A stretch of DNA of 63,487 nt, taken from Chryseobacterium gleum. GTDB taxonomy: Bacteria; Bacteroidota; Bacteroidia; Flavobacteriales_D; Sanyastnellaceae. The notes beneath the pieces are model-generated. The model ran no database searches. It was not told where the DNA came from and saw nothing but the letters and a program-made list of their open reading frames with translations. Positions 33,910 to 42,371 of this stretch are shown here, one piece after another. Each line of letters begins with the position of its first letter. The stretch's first letter is position 1. The stretch covers positions 1 to 63,487 of the forward strand of contig CAMCHP010000008.1 in the NCBI GenBank assembly GCA_945874695.1, in the 5' to 3' direction. The position numbers were made by a program, and so were the translations under genes.

Positions 33910-34458
33910 TCAGTCCATCAATGCTTCGAGTGCTGATTCAATAGCTTCTTTCTTTTTCTCAGTGAACGCACCTGAGGTGTGATACACAATTTTACCTTGC
34001 GCATCGAGGATGAACAGGTATGGAAGCGTTTTGTCACTCATTTTTAAATCAGTGGCATACGGTTCAAGTTCACCCTTGTAAAAAAGTATGTGCGGGAAGA
34101 GATCTTTACGATGCTCTTCCCGCATTTTTTTGATCGCCGTTTCATAAGCTGCTTGCTTCATGCCCGTGAACATGGGTACCATGAAAAAGTGTACATCGTA
34201 CATGGAATCAAACATGCCCCGTTTCAAGATGAAAGTGTCGTACATGGGTTGGTACCATGTTTTCAAATCATCTTCAGCCTTTTTTGAATAGGCCAAACCG
34301 ATGATGGTTGGCTTGGCGTCGCGTTGAATTGGCACCTCAACCGCTTGTCCGGTCAGTGTTTCACCAACCAAGGGTGGAAAAGGAGTGTTACGTTGTGCAA
34401 TGGTGATTTGGGTGCAAGCACAGAGCAACACGAGGCATGCAGTTAATAGGGTCTTCAT
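33910..34458 (-). CDS. Exported thioredoxin-fold protein without CxxC
   Basis: 182 residues with an N-terminal export signal (MKTLLTACLVLLCACTQITI); the LCAC motif would suit a lipoprotein, or cleavage could occur after IAQ. The middle (TIIGLAYSKKAEDDLKTWYQ, VHFFMVPMFTGMK) and YLFILDAQGKIVYHTSGAF end match the thioredoxin/AhpC-like fold, close to ATP10-like proteins. There is no CxxC pair, so it cannot act as a normal dithiol oxidoreductase; it may be a chaperone-like or sensing member. It precedes the M49-like peptidase gene in the same direction, 10 bases downstream of it. Confidence 0.75.
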   Translation of the reverse strand: MKTLLTACLVLLCACTQITIAQRNTPFPPLVGETLTGQAVEVPIQRDAKPTIIGLAYSKKAEDDLKTWYQPMYDTFILKRGMFDSMYDVHFFMVPMFTGMKQAAYETAIKKMREEHRKDLFPHILFYKGELEPYATDLKMSDKTLPYLFILDAQGKIVYHTSGAFTEKKKEAIESALEALMD

Positions 34459-34468
34459 TCAGCTTTAT

Positions 34469-36139
34469 TTATTCAATTCCGAGTACACTGGTGCCTTGTT
34501 CGAAGATGACATCAACAGGTATGCCAGCGGCGTTGATTCGTGCTAAGTCGGCCGCAAGTTGCTCGCCGATGTTGCCTTTTTCATCCATCAAACGCACGAC
34601 ACCTTCATAGTCGCCTTCACCTTGCAATTTCAGAATGAGCGCACTCAGACTTTCAACCGCGGCTTTCATCTTTCCAAAGTCAACGGCGTACGTTTGGGTT
34701 GTGTTGTCGAACACGAAAGCACCTTGTTCTGCGAAGTAGTTGAAGCGAAGCATATTTGCTTTGCCATGTGCGCTTGAAGCGCCAAAGCGCACTGATCTGA
34801 AGATTCCTGCTAAGAAGGTGACATAATTATCCATCACCTCACCATCGTTGATTTCGCCCAGTTCGAATAAACGGGTTACCATCCATAGACCTAAAATGTC
34901 AGCTTTTCCTTCTTCCAAGGCTGATGCTTGCTCTTTGAGCGCTTCACGCACAAGGCCTTTGCCGTTTACCGTGTTTTTAACTCCCAAGCCATGTGCGACT
35001 TCGTGAAACATGGTATTTCCAAAGAATGCATCGAAGGTGATGTGTTTGCGCTGATTTTCGCTGATGAGGGCGTCGGCGATGGGCACGAGTATCTTGTCGA
35101 ACTTGGCACGCATCGCGTTTTTCAACTGAGATCGGCGTGTGCCGTAGCGTTGTTGAATTTCTTCGTCGTTGGGCAAATTAACGGCAATGGTTTTACTACC
35201 GGCATTGCAATCGCCTGCATAGAAAATAACGTCGTATGCATTGAGTTGCGCGTTGCTGCCGATTTGATCTTGCTTAAAGCGTTGATCGCAGGGGAGCTCT
35301 TTTTGCAAACGCGGCAGCAAAGCAGCATAGCGCTCAAGACGTTGGCTCCATTCGAGGTCTTTGACCAAGATGTAACACTCATGGGCTGCTTTGAAGCCAA
35401 AGAGCTGGTCTTCGTATGTTTCGATGGGGCCTAGAATAACATCGAGGTGGTTGCCAGTAAGGTTGAGCCATGCAATATCACTCGGATTGTAGCGGTCGGT
35501 TTCGAAGGCACGTGCGCGTTCTTCGAGGTAGAATTTGAACGATTCATTTTCGGTAATTCCGGCTGCTTCGCGTAAAAGCTGGGCAACGCGGGTTACTTGC
35601 CCGCTATATGCCTCGTGGTAATACTGATGGAATAACTTTCCCTGTTCATCGCGGCGAATCAGCGTGTATAAAGAAGTCTTGTGCGGGTTTTCCCACGCCT
35701 CGAATTCTTCTTTCGTCATATCAGCCGGATAGAACTGCGCTCCGGCAGGTTTCTCGCCTATTTCTTGAATAAATGATGCATTATTGTTCAGGCGATTCCA
35801 CGGACCGTAGTTGACGGCAGCGAATGTGCGTGTTTCTTCGTCTTGAATTCGGCTCAATAGTGCATCGCGATCGCCCCACGATTGCAGCCAAAAGAGCTCG
35901 TCCATGATTTGTCCAGCTTCAATAAGGAGCGGAATCAATTTTCGGTCTTCAGGTGTGAGTGCGGCTGTGTCGGTGGTTAGACGTACGGTGGTGTACATCG
36001 CCCGCTCGGCATCGCCGATGAGTGAGGTGTAAGGTGGGTTTTCAGGTTCAGGCGCCTGCGTTGGCGGCTGGTTTGTTTCGCAGGCTGTTAAGGCAGCTGC
36101 GCCTAAAAAGAGGAGTCCAAGGGTTTTGATCGGGTTCAT
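34469..36139 (-). CDS. M49-like (dipeptidyl peptidase III-related) metallopeptidase lipoprotein
   Basis: 556 residues. A lipoprotein signal ends at Cys20 (AALTAC). The long helical domain contains GPWNRLNNNASFI and GPIETYEDQLFGFKAAHE, a region that in DPP III shapes the peptide cleft. The zinc site is NTMFHEVAHGLGVKN (His379, Glu380, His383) with the third ligand in EEGKAD (about residue 410). Classical M49 has HExxGH with one more residue between the ligands; this protein has HExxH. It probably removes peptides in the periplasm. It is followed after 10 bases by the thioredoxin-fold gene. Similar Bacteroidota proteins are annotated as Zn-dependent hydrolases. Confidence 0.85.
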   Translation of the reverse strand: MNPIKTLGLLFLGAAALTACETNQPPTQAPEPENPPYTSLIGDAERAMYTTVRLTTDTAALTPEDRKLIPLLIEAGQIMDELFWLQSWGDRDALLSRIQDEETRTFAAVNYGPWNRLNNNASFIQEIGEKPAGAQFYPADMTKEEFEAWENPHKTSLYTLIRRDEQGKLFHQYYHEAYSGQVTRVAQLLREAAGITENESFKFYLEERARAFETDRYNPSDIAWLNLTGNHLDVILGPIETYEDQLFGFKAAHECYILVKDLEWSQRLERYAALLPRLQKELPCDQRFKQDQIGSNAQLNAYDVIFYAGDCNAGSKTIAVNLPNDEEIQQRYGTRRSQLKNAMRAKFDKILVPIADALISENQRKHITFDAFFGNTMFHEVAHGLGVKNTVNGKGLVREALKEQASALEEGKADILGLWMVTRLFELGEINDGEVMDNYVTFLAGIFRSVRFGASSAHGKANMLRFNYFAEQGAFVFDNTTQTYAVDFGKMKAAVESLSALILKLQGEGDYEGVVRLMDEKGNIGEQLAADLARINAAGIPVDVIFEQGTSVLGIE

Positions 36140-36156
36140 ACCTAACGAATTTGCTT

Positions 36157-36164
36157 CGAAGGTA
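36157..36164 (-). promoter_or_regulatory. Putative -7 box for the M49-like gene
   Basis: Minus-strand TACCTTCG, one mismatch from TAnnTTTG, 17 bases before the ATG at 36139. A palindromic repeat starts 6 bases upstream. Confidence 0.45.
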
Positions 36165-36169
36165 CAAAT

Positions 36170-36192
36170 TCATCCCGCCGTTTAGGCGGAAA
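36170..36192 (+). repeat. Palindromic mini-repeat copy 11 (intergenic)
   Basis: TCATCC, stem CGCC, loop GTTTA, stem GGCG, GAAA: full consensus with a five-base loop. It lies between the M49-like gene and the next small gene, close to the promoter of the former. Confidence 0.85.
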
Positions 36193-36208
36193 CCCCAATG
36201 AAACAGAT

Positions 36209-36481
36209 TTAAGAGGCTACACTGTATGAAGCTACAGCATGAAAAGAGAGCACCTCTTTGCCTTTGCGCGTGAGGCTGTAACCGTCTTTGTTTTGAATGA
36301 GGTCGTCGATGTACAATTGCGTTACGCGTTCGCCGATGCGGGCTTGCCCAATGTTGAGCGCTTCGTCGTTTTCTATGCGTTTCCAGAAGGTATTTTCGAG
36401 TTCGCTGAGGCGCATGTTGCTGCCAAACTGCTGTTTGTGGGTTTGGATGACATCCAAGATCATATAGTCGTACTTATCCAT
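36209..36481 (-). CDS. Small winged-helix-like protein, unknown
   Basis: 90 residues. YDYMILDVIQTHK, MRLSELENTFWKRI, RIGERVTQLYIDDLIQNKDG and YSLTRKGKEVLSF read like a winged helix: helices, a recognition helix and a beta wing followed by a TRKGKE turn. No membrane part is seen. It might be a small transcription regulator, but no partner is obvious. The confidence is limited because the gene is short and no family was recognised. Confidence 0.65.
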   Translation of the reverse strand: MDKYDYMILDVIQTHKQQFGSNMRLSELENTFWKRIENDEALNIGQARIGERVTQLYIDDLIQNKDGYSLTRKGKEVLSFHAVASYSVAS

Positions 36482-36598
36482 CGTGCAGAGTTAGGTTCAA
36501 AGCTGGGGTTTGGTTCGTTTTGTGGTGCAAATTTCACCGCTGGCGACCTTCGAAGATAGGTAAGTTTAGGCCCACTTTGGTGACCATTTATTAACAAC

Positions 36599-37147
36599 TT
36601 ATTTACGTTCTTCGCCCCATGCCGGGTACAAATAATAGTTGTGGAAGAAGCCTCGGATGTAGCTCATATCGCGCTCGGCAAAGCCAGAAAGCACGAATGG
36701 ATTGTGAAATTTGATGATGCGCTTGTGGTGGTCGATGGCGACAAGTACAAGTTCTGCGCCGCTGCGCCGGGTTATCTCATAAAAGGTGTGCTCATCGTAA
36801 GCGTTTATCTGGTTCAAATGATTGAACGGAAATGCAACTGCTGTACGTTTCTCAGATTTCAAATCATCGATTAATTCAGGCATCCATGCGGCAGAAGGCT
36901 GCTCAATTCGCGCTTCGATGCCTGCCAAGTGCAGGAGGTAGCGGTTATACCACTTTTTTGCGGGTGCATCAACCACAATGCGCACGCGAAATCGGGTTAA
37001 CTGCCGCACTGCAATCGCAAGCAGGATGTCGTGCCAGGAGGTTTGCGGACCAAAAAGAAGGACTACTGCGGGATGTTTTTTCGGGAGTATTCCGATGAAG
37101 CGCCAGCCATTTTTCTTAAACCAATAAACAGCCAGTTGCTTAATCAT
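36599..37147 (-). CDS. PlsC-like acyltransferase homologue with altered catalytic motif
   Basis: 182 residues from the ATG giving MIKQLAVYWFKK; a GTG two codons upstream is possible. The fold is suggested by VVLLFGPQTSWHDILLAIAV, the place of the HxxxxD motif. Here His is replaced by Gln (P-Q-T-S-W-H-D) while Asp is kept; related Bacteroidota enzymes have PHTSNWD. The other elements (VRIVVDAPAKKWY, TAVAFPFNHLN) fit a glycerophosphate acyltransferase-like protein. If the change is real it may be inactive, or another His could serve. It overlaps the aat gene by 8 bases and may be translated with it. Confidence 0.75.
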   Translation of the reverse strand: MIKQLAVYWFKKNGWRFIGILPKKHPAVVLLFGPQTSWHDILLAIAVRQLTRFRVRIVVDAPAKKWYNRYLLHLAGIEARIEQPSAAWMPELIDDLKSEKRTAVAFPFNHLNQINAYDEHTFYEITRRSGAELVLVAIDHHKRIIKFHNPFVLSGFAERDMSYIRGFFHNYYLYPAWGEERK

Positions 37148-37850
37148 GCTCACGGAGATCTTTCACGCCCAATGCGGCCCAATTTCCGCGCAGGGTATCG
37201 TGCTGGAGTGCTGCCGCTAAAGTACTCAAAAATGTGCTCCGAGGAATGTGACGGGCGCCCAAAGTGCCCAAATGGTCGTTGTAAATTTGGCAATCAATGA
37301 GCTCGAAACCCAGTGTGTCTAAAGCCTGTGCGAGATGAATAAACGCCACCTTGGAGGCATTGCTCATCGCCGAAAACATAGATTCGCCGAAGAACATCTT
37401 GCCAATCGACAATCCGTACAAGCCACCGACCAACCGGCCTTCGTACCAAGCCTCAACCGAGTGGGCCACTCCCAACCGGTGCAAATAGCTGTACGATTCG
37501 ATCACCTCATTTGAAATCCACGTACCATCTTGTCCGTTGCGTGGGGTGTCGCGGCATCCTTTCATTACCTCCACAAAAGCTTCGTCGTAGGTTATTGAGA
37601 ATTGTTTGCGGTTGATCACATTGCGCATGCTTTTGCTGATTTTCACTTCTTTGCAGTACAGCACGCAGCGCGGGTCAGGGCACCACCATAACACGGGGTC
37701 TGGCGGACTGTACCACGGGAAGAGGCCTATTTCATAGGCCAACAACAAGCGATCAGGCCGCAAATCACCGCCAATGGCAAGCAGGCCATCGGCGTTGGCG
37801 TCTTCAGGATTGGGGAAAACAAGCTCTTCGTTCAATAGAAAAACTGGCAT
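37140..37850 (-). CDS. aat: Leucyl/phenylalanyl-tRNA-protein transferase
   Basis: 236 residues from the ATG giving MPVFLLNEELVFPNPEDANA. The family signature is GLLAIGGDLRPDRLLLAYEI, GLFPWYSPPDPVLWWCPDPR and, further on, IGKMFFGESMFSAMSNASKV. The enzyme adds Leu or Phe to N-terminal Arg or Lys so that ClpAP or related proteases can degrade the protein (N-degron pathway). Lon is elsewhere in the window and is not its partner. The 5' end of the next gene overlaps it slightly; it is divergent from the Nudix gene. Confidence 0.96.
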   Translation of the reverse strand: MPVFLLNEELVFPNPEDANADGLLAIGGDLRPDRLLLAYEIGLFPWYSPPDPVLWWCPDPRCVLYCKEVKISKSMRNVINRKQFSITYDEAFVEVMKGCRDTPRNGQDGTWISNEVIESYSYLHRLGVAHSVEAWYEGRLVGGLYGLSIGKMFFGESMFSAMSNASKVAFIHLAQALDTLGFELIDCQIYNDHLGTLGARHIPRSTFLSTLAAALQHDTLRGNWAALGVKDLREHD

Positions 37851-37885
37851 GCTACGAAGGTAATTCAAATCACCATCTTTGCGTA

Positions 37886-38518
37886 ATGGATTTCGAAATC
37901 GAAAGCTTGCGCGCGCGCCTGAGGGCGCCTTTACCGGGTGAAGGTGCTCACCGCGAAGTGATGTCGTACATTCGTGAGACGGCCCGCGAGGTGCGCCAGC
38001 AACGAACAGATTTCCGCGAAGGGGCGGTGTTGATGTTGTTGTATCCCCATCAGAATGAGCTCCATACTTGTTTAATCTTGCGGCCTGATTACGACGGTGT
38101 ACACAGCGGCCAAATGGCATTTCCGGGTGGGAAACGCGAAGAAGAAGACCACGATTTGAGCATGACCGCCTTGCGCGAGGCTTTTGAAGAAGTTGGTATT
38201 CAACCCGAATCGGTAGAACTCATCGGCACGTTGAGTGAAATCTACATTCCGCCTAGCAATTTCTTAGTGAGTCCGTTTTTGGGGGTTTCGGCCGATCGGC
38301 CGGATTTTTTGCCCGATCCGCGTGAGGTCGCAGGCATTGTCGAAGTGCCCTTGCGCCTCTTTATAGATGATCACGCCATTCAAGAACGTGCAGTGCGCAT
38401 CAAACATGGGGTTGACTTGGTTGTGCCCGCATTTGATGTGTATGGCAATACGGTTTGGGGAGCGACGGCTATGATGCTCGCCGAGTTTCGCGCGGTCGTT
38501 AAATCATTGCTCACTTGA
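37886..38518 (+). CDS. Nudix hydrolase, CoA pyrophosphatase-like
   Basis: 210 residues. The stretch GQMAFPGGKREEEDHDL followed by TALREAFEEVGI combines the CoA-specific GGK motif with the Nudix box. Such enzymes split CoA and its derivatives to 4'-phosphopantetheine and 3',5'-ADP. The upstream N-terminal region (RAPLPGEGAHREVMSYIRET) is typical. A palindromic repeat variant is read in frame as VSADRPDF, near the site where the loop before the second Nudix strand would be. The 3' end overlaps the convergent DUF1684 gene by 15 bases. Confidence 0.92.
   Translation: MDFEIESLRARLRAPLPGEGAHREVMSYIRETAREVRQQRTDFREGAVLMLLYPHQNELHTCLILRPDYDGVHSGQMAFPGGKREEEDHDLSMTALREAFEEVGIQPESVELIGTLSEIYIPPSNFLVSPFLGVSADRPDFLPDPREVAGIVEVPLRLFIDDHAIQERAVRIKHGVDLVVPAFDVYGNTVWGATAMMLAEFRAVVKSLLT
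38286..38307 (-). repeat. Palindromic mini-repeat copy 12 (in Nudix gene)
   Basis: On the minus strand: AATCC, stem GGCC, loop GATC, stem GGCC, GAAA. The first base of CATCC is changed. It is read as VSADRPDF, which parallels VSAYRPDA (copy 1) and VSGCRPDE (copy 20). Confidence 0.8.
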
Positions 38519-39145
38519 GTGAAGCCGCAAGCCTGCCCTCACCCCAGCTTCTATGGCTTGTTCAACGTGGTTCTCACTGGGTGGAATGGGGCAGCTGTAC
38601 TTCTTACTGTATACGCAATACGGATTGTAGCAACAGTTAAAATCGAGCACAGTTGTCGGGCCTAAATCGCCAATACGCAGGTCGAGGTATCTTCCACCGC
38701 CATAGGTGCTTTCGCCATTCGTGGCATCGGTAAAAGGAAGGAAGATGTAGTCTTCGTACCCTTCCTTTTTAATAAGCTCTATGTTTTGATACACAGTCAA
38801 GCGTTCCTTTTTGCCCATGAGCTCAAAGGTGAGTGTACCGTAGGGTTTGTACTCGGGTAGGCGATCGGTGGTGGTTTTCATCTTGAAAACACGTCCGCGC
38901 TTGATGCGTTTGAAGCGTGCGCTCACTCGGAAGCGCTCGTCGTAGGCGAAATAATCAATTCCGATGAAAATTTCGCGCACGTCATCGGGCAAAATGCTCA
39001 ATTCAGGATCAGCAAAAACTTGGTCGACCGAATCACGGTACGCCAACACGTCGGTTTGAGGACTGCGTTGGGCATCCGCCCGGAGGGCGAAAATCCCGAG
39101 CAACGCGATCAGCGCACCGCCTTTGAACCAAGCGACATGCAGCAT
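38504..39145 (-). CDS. DUF1684 protein with export signal
   Basis: 213 residues. The N-terminus MLHVAWFKGGALIALLGIFA plus LRADAQ is a signal peptide; its end (FALRADA) is encoded by a palindromic repeat. The conserved block PFTDATNGESTYGGGRYLDL, VLDFNCCYNPYCVYSKKYSC and PIPPSENHVEQAIEAGVR is typical of DUF1684. The conserved cysteines and acidic residues suggest a ligand or metal site; the function is unknown. It overlaps ettA by one base and converges with the Nudix gene. Confidence 0.85.
   Translation of the reverse strand: MLHVAWFKGGALIALLGIFALRADAQRSPQTDVLAYRDSVDQVFADPELSILPDDVREIFIGIDYFAYDERFRVSARFKRIKRGRVFKMKTTTDRLPEYKPYGTLTFELMGKKERLTVYQNIELIKKEGYEDYIFLPFTDATNGESTYGGGRYLDLRIGDLGPTTVLDFNCCYNPYCVYSKKYSCPIPPSENHVEQAIEAGVRAGLRLHSSEQ
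39072..39093 (+). repeat. Palindromic mini-repeat copy 13 (in DUF1684 signal peptide)
   Basis: GCATCC, stem GCCC, loop GGA, stem GGGC, GAAAA: consensus with a three-base loop. Read on the gene strand it gives IFALRADA, the last part of the signal peptide including the probable cleavage region. Confidence 0.85.
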
Positions 39146-40830
39146 TATTTCACGAGCTTTTTGTACTTGATGCGGGTTGGTCCTACATCACCGAGGCGTT
39201 TTTTACGGTTCTCTTCGTATTCAGAGTAGCTGCCTTCGAAAAAGTACACGTTGCTATCGCCCTCGAATGCAAGGATGTGCGTGCAGATGCGGTCTAAGAA
39301 CCACCGGTCGTGGCTAATGACAACAGCGCAACCCGCGAAGCTTTCAATGCCTTCTTCGAGTGCACGCAAGGTATTTACATCGAGGTCGTTGGTTGGCTCA
39401 TCGAGGAGCAACACGTTGGCCTCAGTTTTTAAGGTCATGGCCAAGTGCAAGCGGTTGCGCTCACCGCCTGAAAGCACGCCGCATTTTTTCTGTTGGTCAG
39501 GTCCGTTGAAGTTAAACTTCGAAACGTATGCGCGTGAGTTGATCAATTGCCCACCAATTTCGATGTGCTCATTGCCACCTGAAACAACCTCCCAAACTGT
39601 TTTTTCAGGGTCAATTTCTTTGTGGCGTTGATCTACGTAACCAATTTTTACAGTATCACCCACTGCGAATTCGCCATGATCTGGCGTTTCTTCGTTCATG
39701 ATCATTTTGAACAAGGTGGTTTTACCCGCGCCGTTCGGACCAATAATACCAACGATGCCGGCTGGTGGCAGCTCAAAGCTGAGGTTTTCGTAGAGCAAGC
39801 GATCACCGAATCCTTTGCTAATGCCGTGCGCTTCAATGACTTTATTGCCCAAACGCGGTCCGTTCGGAATCGGGAGCTGCAAGCGTTGTTCTTTTTCTTT
39901 CCCTCCTTCACTGAGCAAGCGGTCGTAGTTGCTCAAACGGGCTTTGCTCTTCGCTTGGCGGCCTTTAGGGTTCATGCGAACCCACTCCAATTCGCGTTCA
40001 AGCTCTTTTCTGCGCTTGCTTTCTTGCTTCTCTTCTTGCGCTAATCGCTTCGATTTTTGATCGAGCCATGAGCTGTAATTGCCCTTCCATGGAATGCCTT
40101 CGCCGCGATCGAGCTCGAGAATCCAGCCCGCCACATTATCAAGGAAGTAACGGTCGTGTGTTACAGCAATCACGGTGCCTTGGTACTTTTGCAAGTGTTG
40201 CTCGAGCCAGTGAACTGATTCTGCATCAAGGTGGTTGGTTGGCTCATCGAGGAGCAACACATCGGGTTGTTTAAGCAGCAATCGGCAGAGCGCAACACGG
40301 CGTCGTTCACCGCCTGAAAGCTCACTGATTTTTTGATCTTCTGGCGGACAACGCAGCGCGTCCATCGCAATGGCCAACTTCGTATCCAATTCCCATGCGT
40401 CGAGTGCATCGATGCGGTCTTGCACGGCAGCTTGACGCGCCATCAGAGCGTCCATTTTATCAGGGTCGTTCAAGATGTCTTCATCCATGAACTTCTCATT
40501 GATCTCTTCGTACTCCTTCAGCACGTTTACAATTTCTTGCGTGCCTTCTTCAACAATCTCGCGTACCGTTTTATTTTCGTCGAGTTGCGGCTCTTGGGGC
40601 AGGTAGCCTACAGTGTACCCAGGTGCCCATACGACATCCCCTTGGAATGACTCGTCGAGCCCTGCGATGATCTTCATCACCGTTGATTTACCCGAGCCGT
40701 TTGCACCAATGATGCCGATTTTCGCACCGTAGAAGAACGACAGGTAAATGTCTTTAAGAATATGTTTGCCTTGGGGTGTGGTCTTGTTCACACGCACCAT
40801 TGAAAAAATGACTTTCTGATCGTCAGACAT
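39145..40830 (-). CDS. ettA: Energy-dependent translational throttle protein EttA (ABC-F)
   Basis: 561 residues with two ABC domains and no membrane segment. Walker A motifs are GIIGANGSGKSTVMKI and GIIGPNGAGKTTLFKM; the signatures are LSGGERRRVALCRLLL and LSGGERNRLHLAMTL; the two Walker B regions are VLLLDEPTNHLDA and VLLLDEPTNDLDV. The linker and the N-terminal KVIFSMVRVNKTTPQGK opening are characteristic of EttA, which binds the ribosomal E site and couples translation to energy state. A -7 box lies before it and the DUF1684 gene follows directly (TAATG overlap). Confidence 0.95.
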   Translation of the reverse strand: MSDDQKVIFSMVRVNKTTPQGKHILKDIYLSFFYGAKIGIIGANGSGKSTVMKIIAGLDESFQGDVVWAPGYTVGYLPQEPQLDENKTVREIVEEGTQEIVNVLKEYEEINEKFMDEDILNDPDKMDALMARQAAVQDRIDALDAWELDTKLAIAMDALRCPPEDQKISELSGGERRRVALCRLLLKQPDVLLLDEPTNHLDAESVHWLEQHLQKYQGTVIAVTHDRYFLDNVAGWILELDRGEGIPWKGNYSSWLDQKSKRLAQEEKQESKRRKELERELEWVRMNPKGRQAKSKARLSNYDRLLSEGGKEKEQRLQLPIPNGPRLGNKVIEAHGISKGFGDRLLYENLSFELPPAGIVGIIGPNGAGKTTLFKMIMNEETPDHGEFAVGDTVKIGYVDQRHKEIDPEKTVWEVVSGGNEHIEIGGQLINSRAYVSKFNFNGPDQQKKCGVLSGGERNRLHLAMTLKTEANVLLLDEPTNDLDVNTLRALEEGIESFAGCAVVISHDRWFLDRICTHILAFEGDSNVYFFEGSYSEYEENRKKRLGDVGPTRIKYKKLVK

Positions 40831-40849
40831 GGAAGTAAGTTTGGGGCGA

Positions 40850-40857
40850 CAAATATA
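40850..40857 (-). promoter_or_regulatory. Putative -7 box for ettA
   Basis: Minus-strand TATATTTG, an exact TAnnTTTG match, 19 bases before the ATG at 40830. A -33 element is not evident. Confidence 0.5.
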
Positions 40858-40975
40858 TGAAACTGCAAGCGCTTCATCACGAATGAAGTCGGTTTCAGTT
40901 GCTGTTTTTCACGCTGTAAATGGAAAATTGAGAGCCGATTTCACGCTTGCAATCGCTGCGCAATGGCCTGGCGAA

Positions 40976-42253
40976 TTAGGCGGTTAACTCGAGCATGGTA
41001 ATTTCAGGAGGCATGCCGACACGGCCTGGAAAGCCGATGAAGCCAAAGCCGCGATTCACATGCAAGTGCTGACCCGATTCGGTGTACAATCCGCCCCAAC
41101 GGCGGTAGCGCAAACGCGCGGGGCTAAACTTCAGTCCGATCGACGGAATTTCAATGCCCATTTGCATCCCGTGGGTATGTCCGCTCATGGTTAAGGCAAT
41201 CGCCTCTTTCCCCATCACTTGTTCTTCCCAATGGGTTGGGTCGTGTGAGAGCAAAATCTTTGTTGTGGCTTCAGCACCGCGCAAGGCTTTCGGTAAATCA
41301 CCTTGTTGCTTGAATCCTTTGCCCCAGTTTTCAACGCCGATGATTGAAATCGATTCGCCATTCAAGGTAATGGTGCGGTTTTCATTGCGCAGCAAATCAA
41401 AGCCCATTTCTTGGTGAATTTCGATCAGTCGCTTACGGCTCGCTTCACGCGCTTCTTCACTCATTGCACCGTAGTCAGCGTAATCGTGGTTTCCGAGGAT
41501 AGAGAGCTTGCCATGTTTCGCACGCAATTCAGCAAAAACAGGAATCCATGGCTCTGCTTCCGAAGCTTCTACATTCACCAAATCACCTGTAAATACGATG
41601 AGGTCAGGATTCAAATCATTGATCATCTGAATGCTTTTCTTCACCGGTTCCATGTCGTTCAAGAAGCTGCCCAAATGCGCATCACTGATTTGCACAATGC
41701 GAAAACCTTCAAATGACGCGGGCAACTGGCCCATGGTCACCCGATGGTTTAACACGCGAAATTGGTATTTGCCCCACGTTACGCCATACAGAAAGCCAGC
41801 AAAGGTCAAACCCGCGCCGACTTGGCCAATGCGTGTGATGAAGGTTGAACGCGAGATCGGTGTGCCTGAAAGCTCACCGCTGCCGCCACTCGCAATACCT
41901 GGCGTTACTAATTTCTGCGCAATCCAATGAATGCCCAAGCGGAGGTCATCGAGCAGGTGAAAGGTGGCCAACACCATTTTCGGCGCGCCTACAACCATGA
42001 AGGCAGCCATGGTGAACATCAACAAACCAGGATAATCGCTACGCCATGTTTTGAAATTCAACATCGCCATCACCGAGAGCACAAATAGACCCGCTGTGAT
42101 GATCCAATATCCAGCGTAAACCCATGTGCGTGCGCCTTGGGAAAGATTTACCAGTGAAACAGCAATGCCCTTGAAGGCATAAAGCTCAACCAAGAGCAAA
42201 AACAAAATGAAGAAAAGAATTCCCACGATGGCTATAAAAGGTGATTGTCGCAT
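40976..42253 (-). CDS. Membrane-anchored metallophosphoesterase
   Basis: 425 residues. The first 150 contain about four hydrophobic segments (IAIVGILFFILFLLLVELYA, WIITAGLFVLSVMAML). The phosphoesterase domain follows with all metal motifs: VQISDAHLGSF, LIVFTGDLVNVEA, LSILGNHDYADYG, ILLSHDPTHWEE and LTMSGHTHGMQMG. The arrangement is that of the YkuE/YaeI-type proteins, which are implicated in lipid or envelope phosphate metabolism; the substrate is not known. The ATG is near the divergent dgkA gene. Confidence 0.93.
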   Translation of the reverse strand: MRQSPFIAIVGILFFILFLLLVELYAFKGIAVSLVNLSQGARTWVYAGYWIITAGLFVLSVMAMLNFKTWRSDYPGLLMFTMAAFMVVGAPKMVLATFHLLDDLRLGIHWIAQKLVTPGIASGGSGELSGTPISRSTFITRIGQVGAGLTFAGFLYGVTWGKYQFRVLNHRVTMGQLPASFEGFRIVQISDAHLGSFLNDMEPVKKSIQMINDLNPDLIVFTGDLVNVEASEAEPWIPVFAELRAKHGKLSILGNHDYADYGAMSEEAREASRKRLIEIHQEMGFDLLRNENRTITLNGESISIIGVENWGKGFKQQGDLPKALRGAEATTKILLSHDPTHWEEQVMGKEAIALTMSGHTHGMQMGIEIPSIGLKFSPARLRYRRWGGLYTESGQHLHVNRGFGFIGFPGRVGMPPEITMLELTA

Positions 42254-42282
42254 GCGCGGTGCAAAGATAGCTTGATAACCGC

Positions 42283-42300
42283 CAACATCCCGAGATGTTG
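42283..42300. other. Hairpin between metallophosphoesterase and dgkA genes
   Basis: CAACATC and GATGTTG pair over 7 bp with a CCGA loop in the divergent intergenic region. There is no T-run, so it is not a terminator. It might be an operator or a 5' UTR hairpin of one of the two genes. Confidence 0.4.
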
Positions 42301-42339
42301 CATAACTTATAGGTTTTTTAACGCTTCCTTTATTCGATG

Positions 42340-42347
42340 TATTTTTG
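42340..42347 (+). promoter_or_regulatory. Putative -7 box for dgkA-like gene
   Basis: TATTTTTG, an exact TAnnTTTG match, 20 bases before the ATG at 42368 and directly next to a palindromic repeat. Confidence 0.5.
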
Positions 42348-42371
42348 TTTTCGGCCTAAACGGCCGGATGA
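42348..42371 (-). repeat. Palindromic mini-repeat copy 14 (5' end of dgkA-like gene)
   Basis: On the minus strand: CATCC, stem GGCC, loop GTTTA, stem GGCC, GAAAA: full consensus. On the plus strand its GGATG end contains the ATG at 42368, so the repeat may provide the start codon, and it directly follows the -7 box. Confidence 0.85.
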
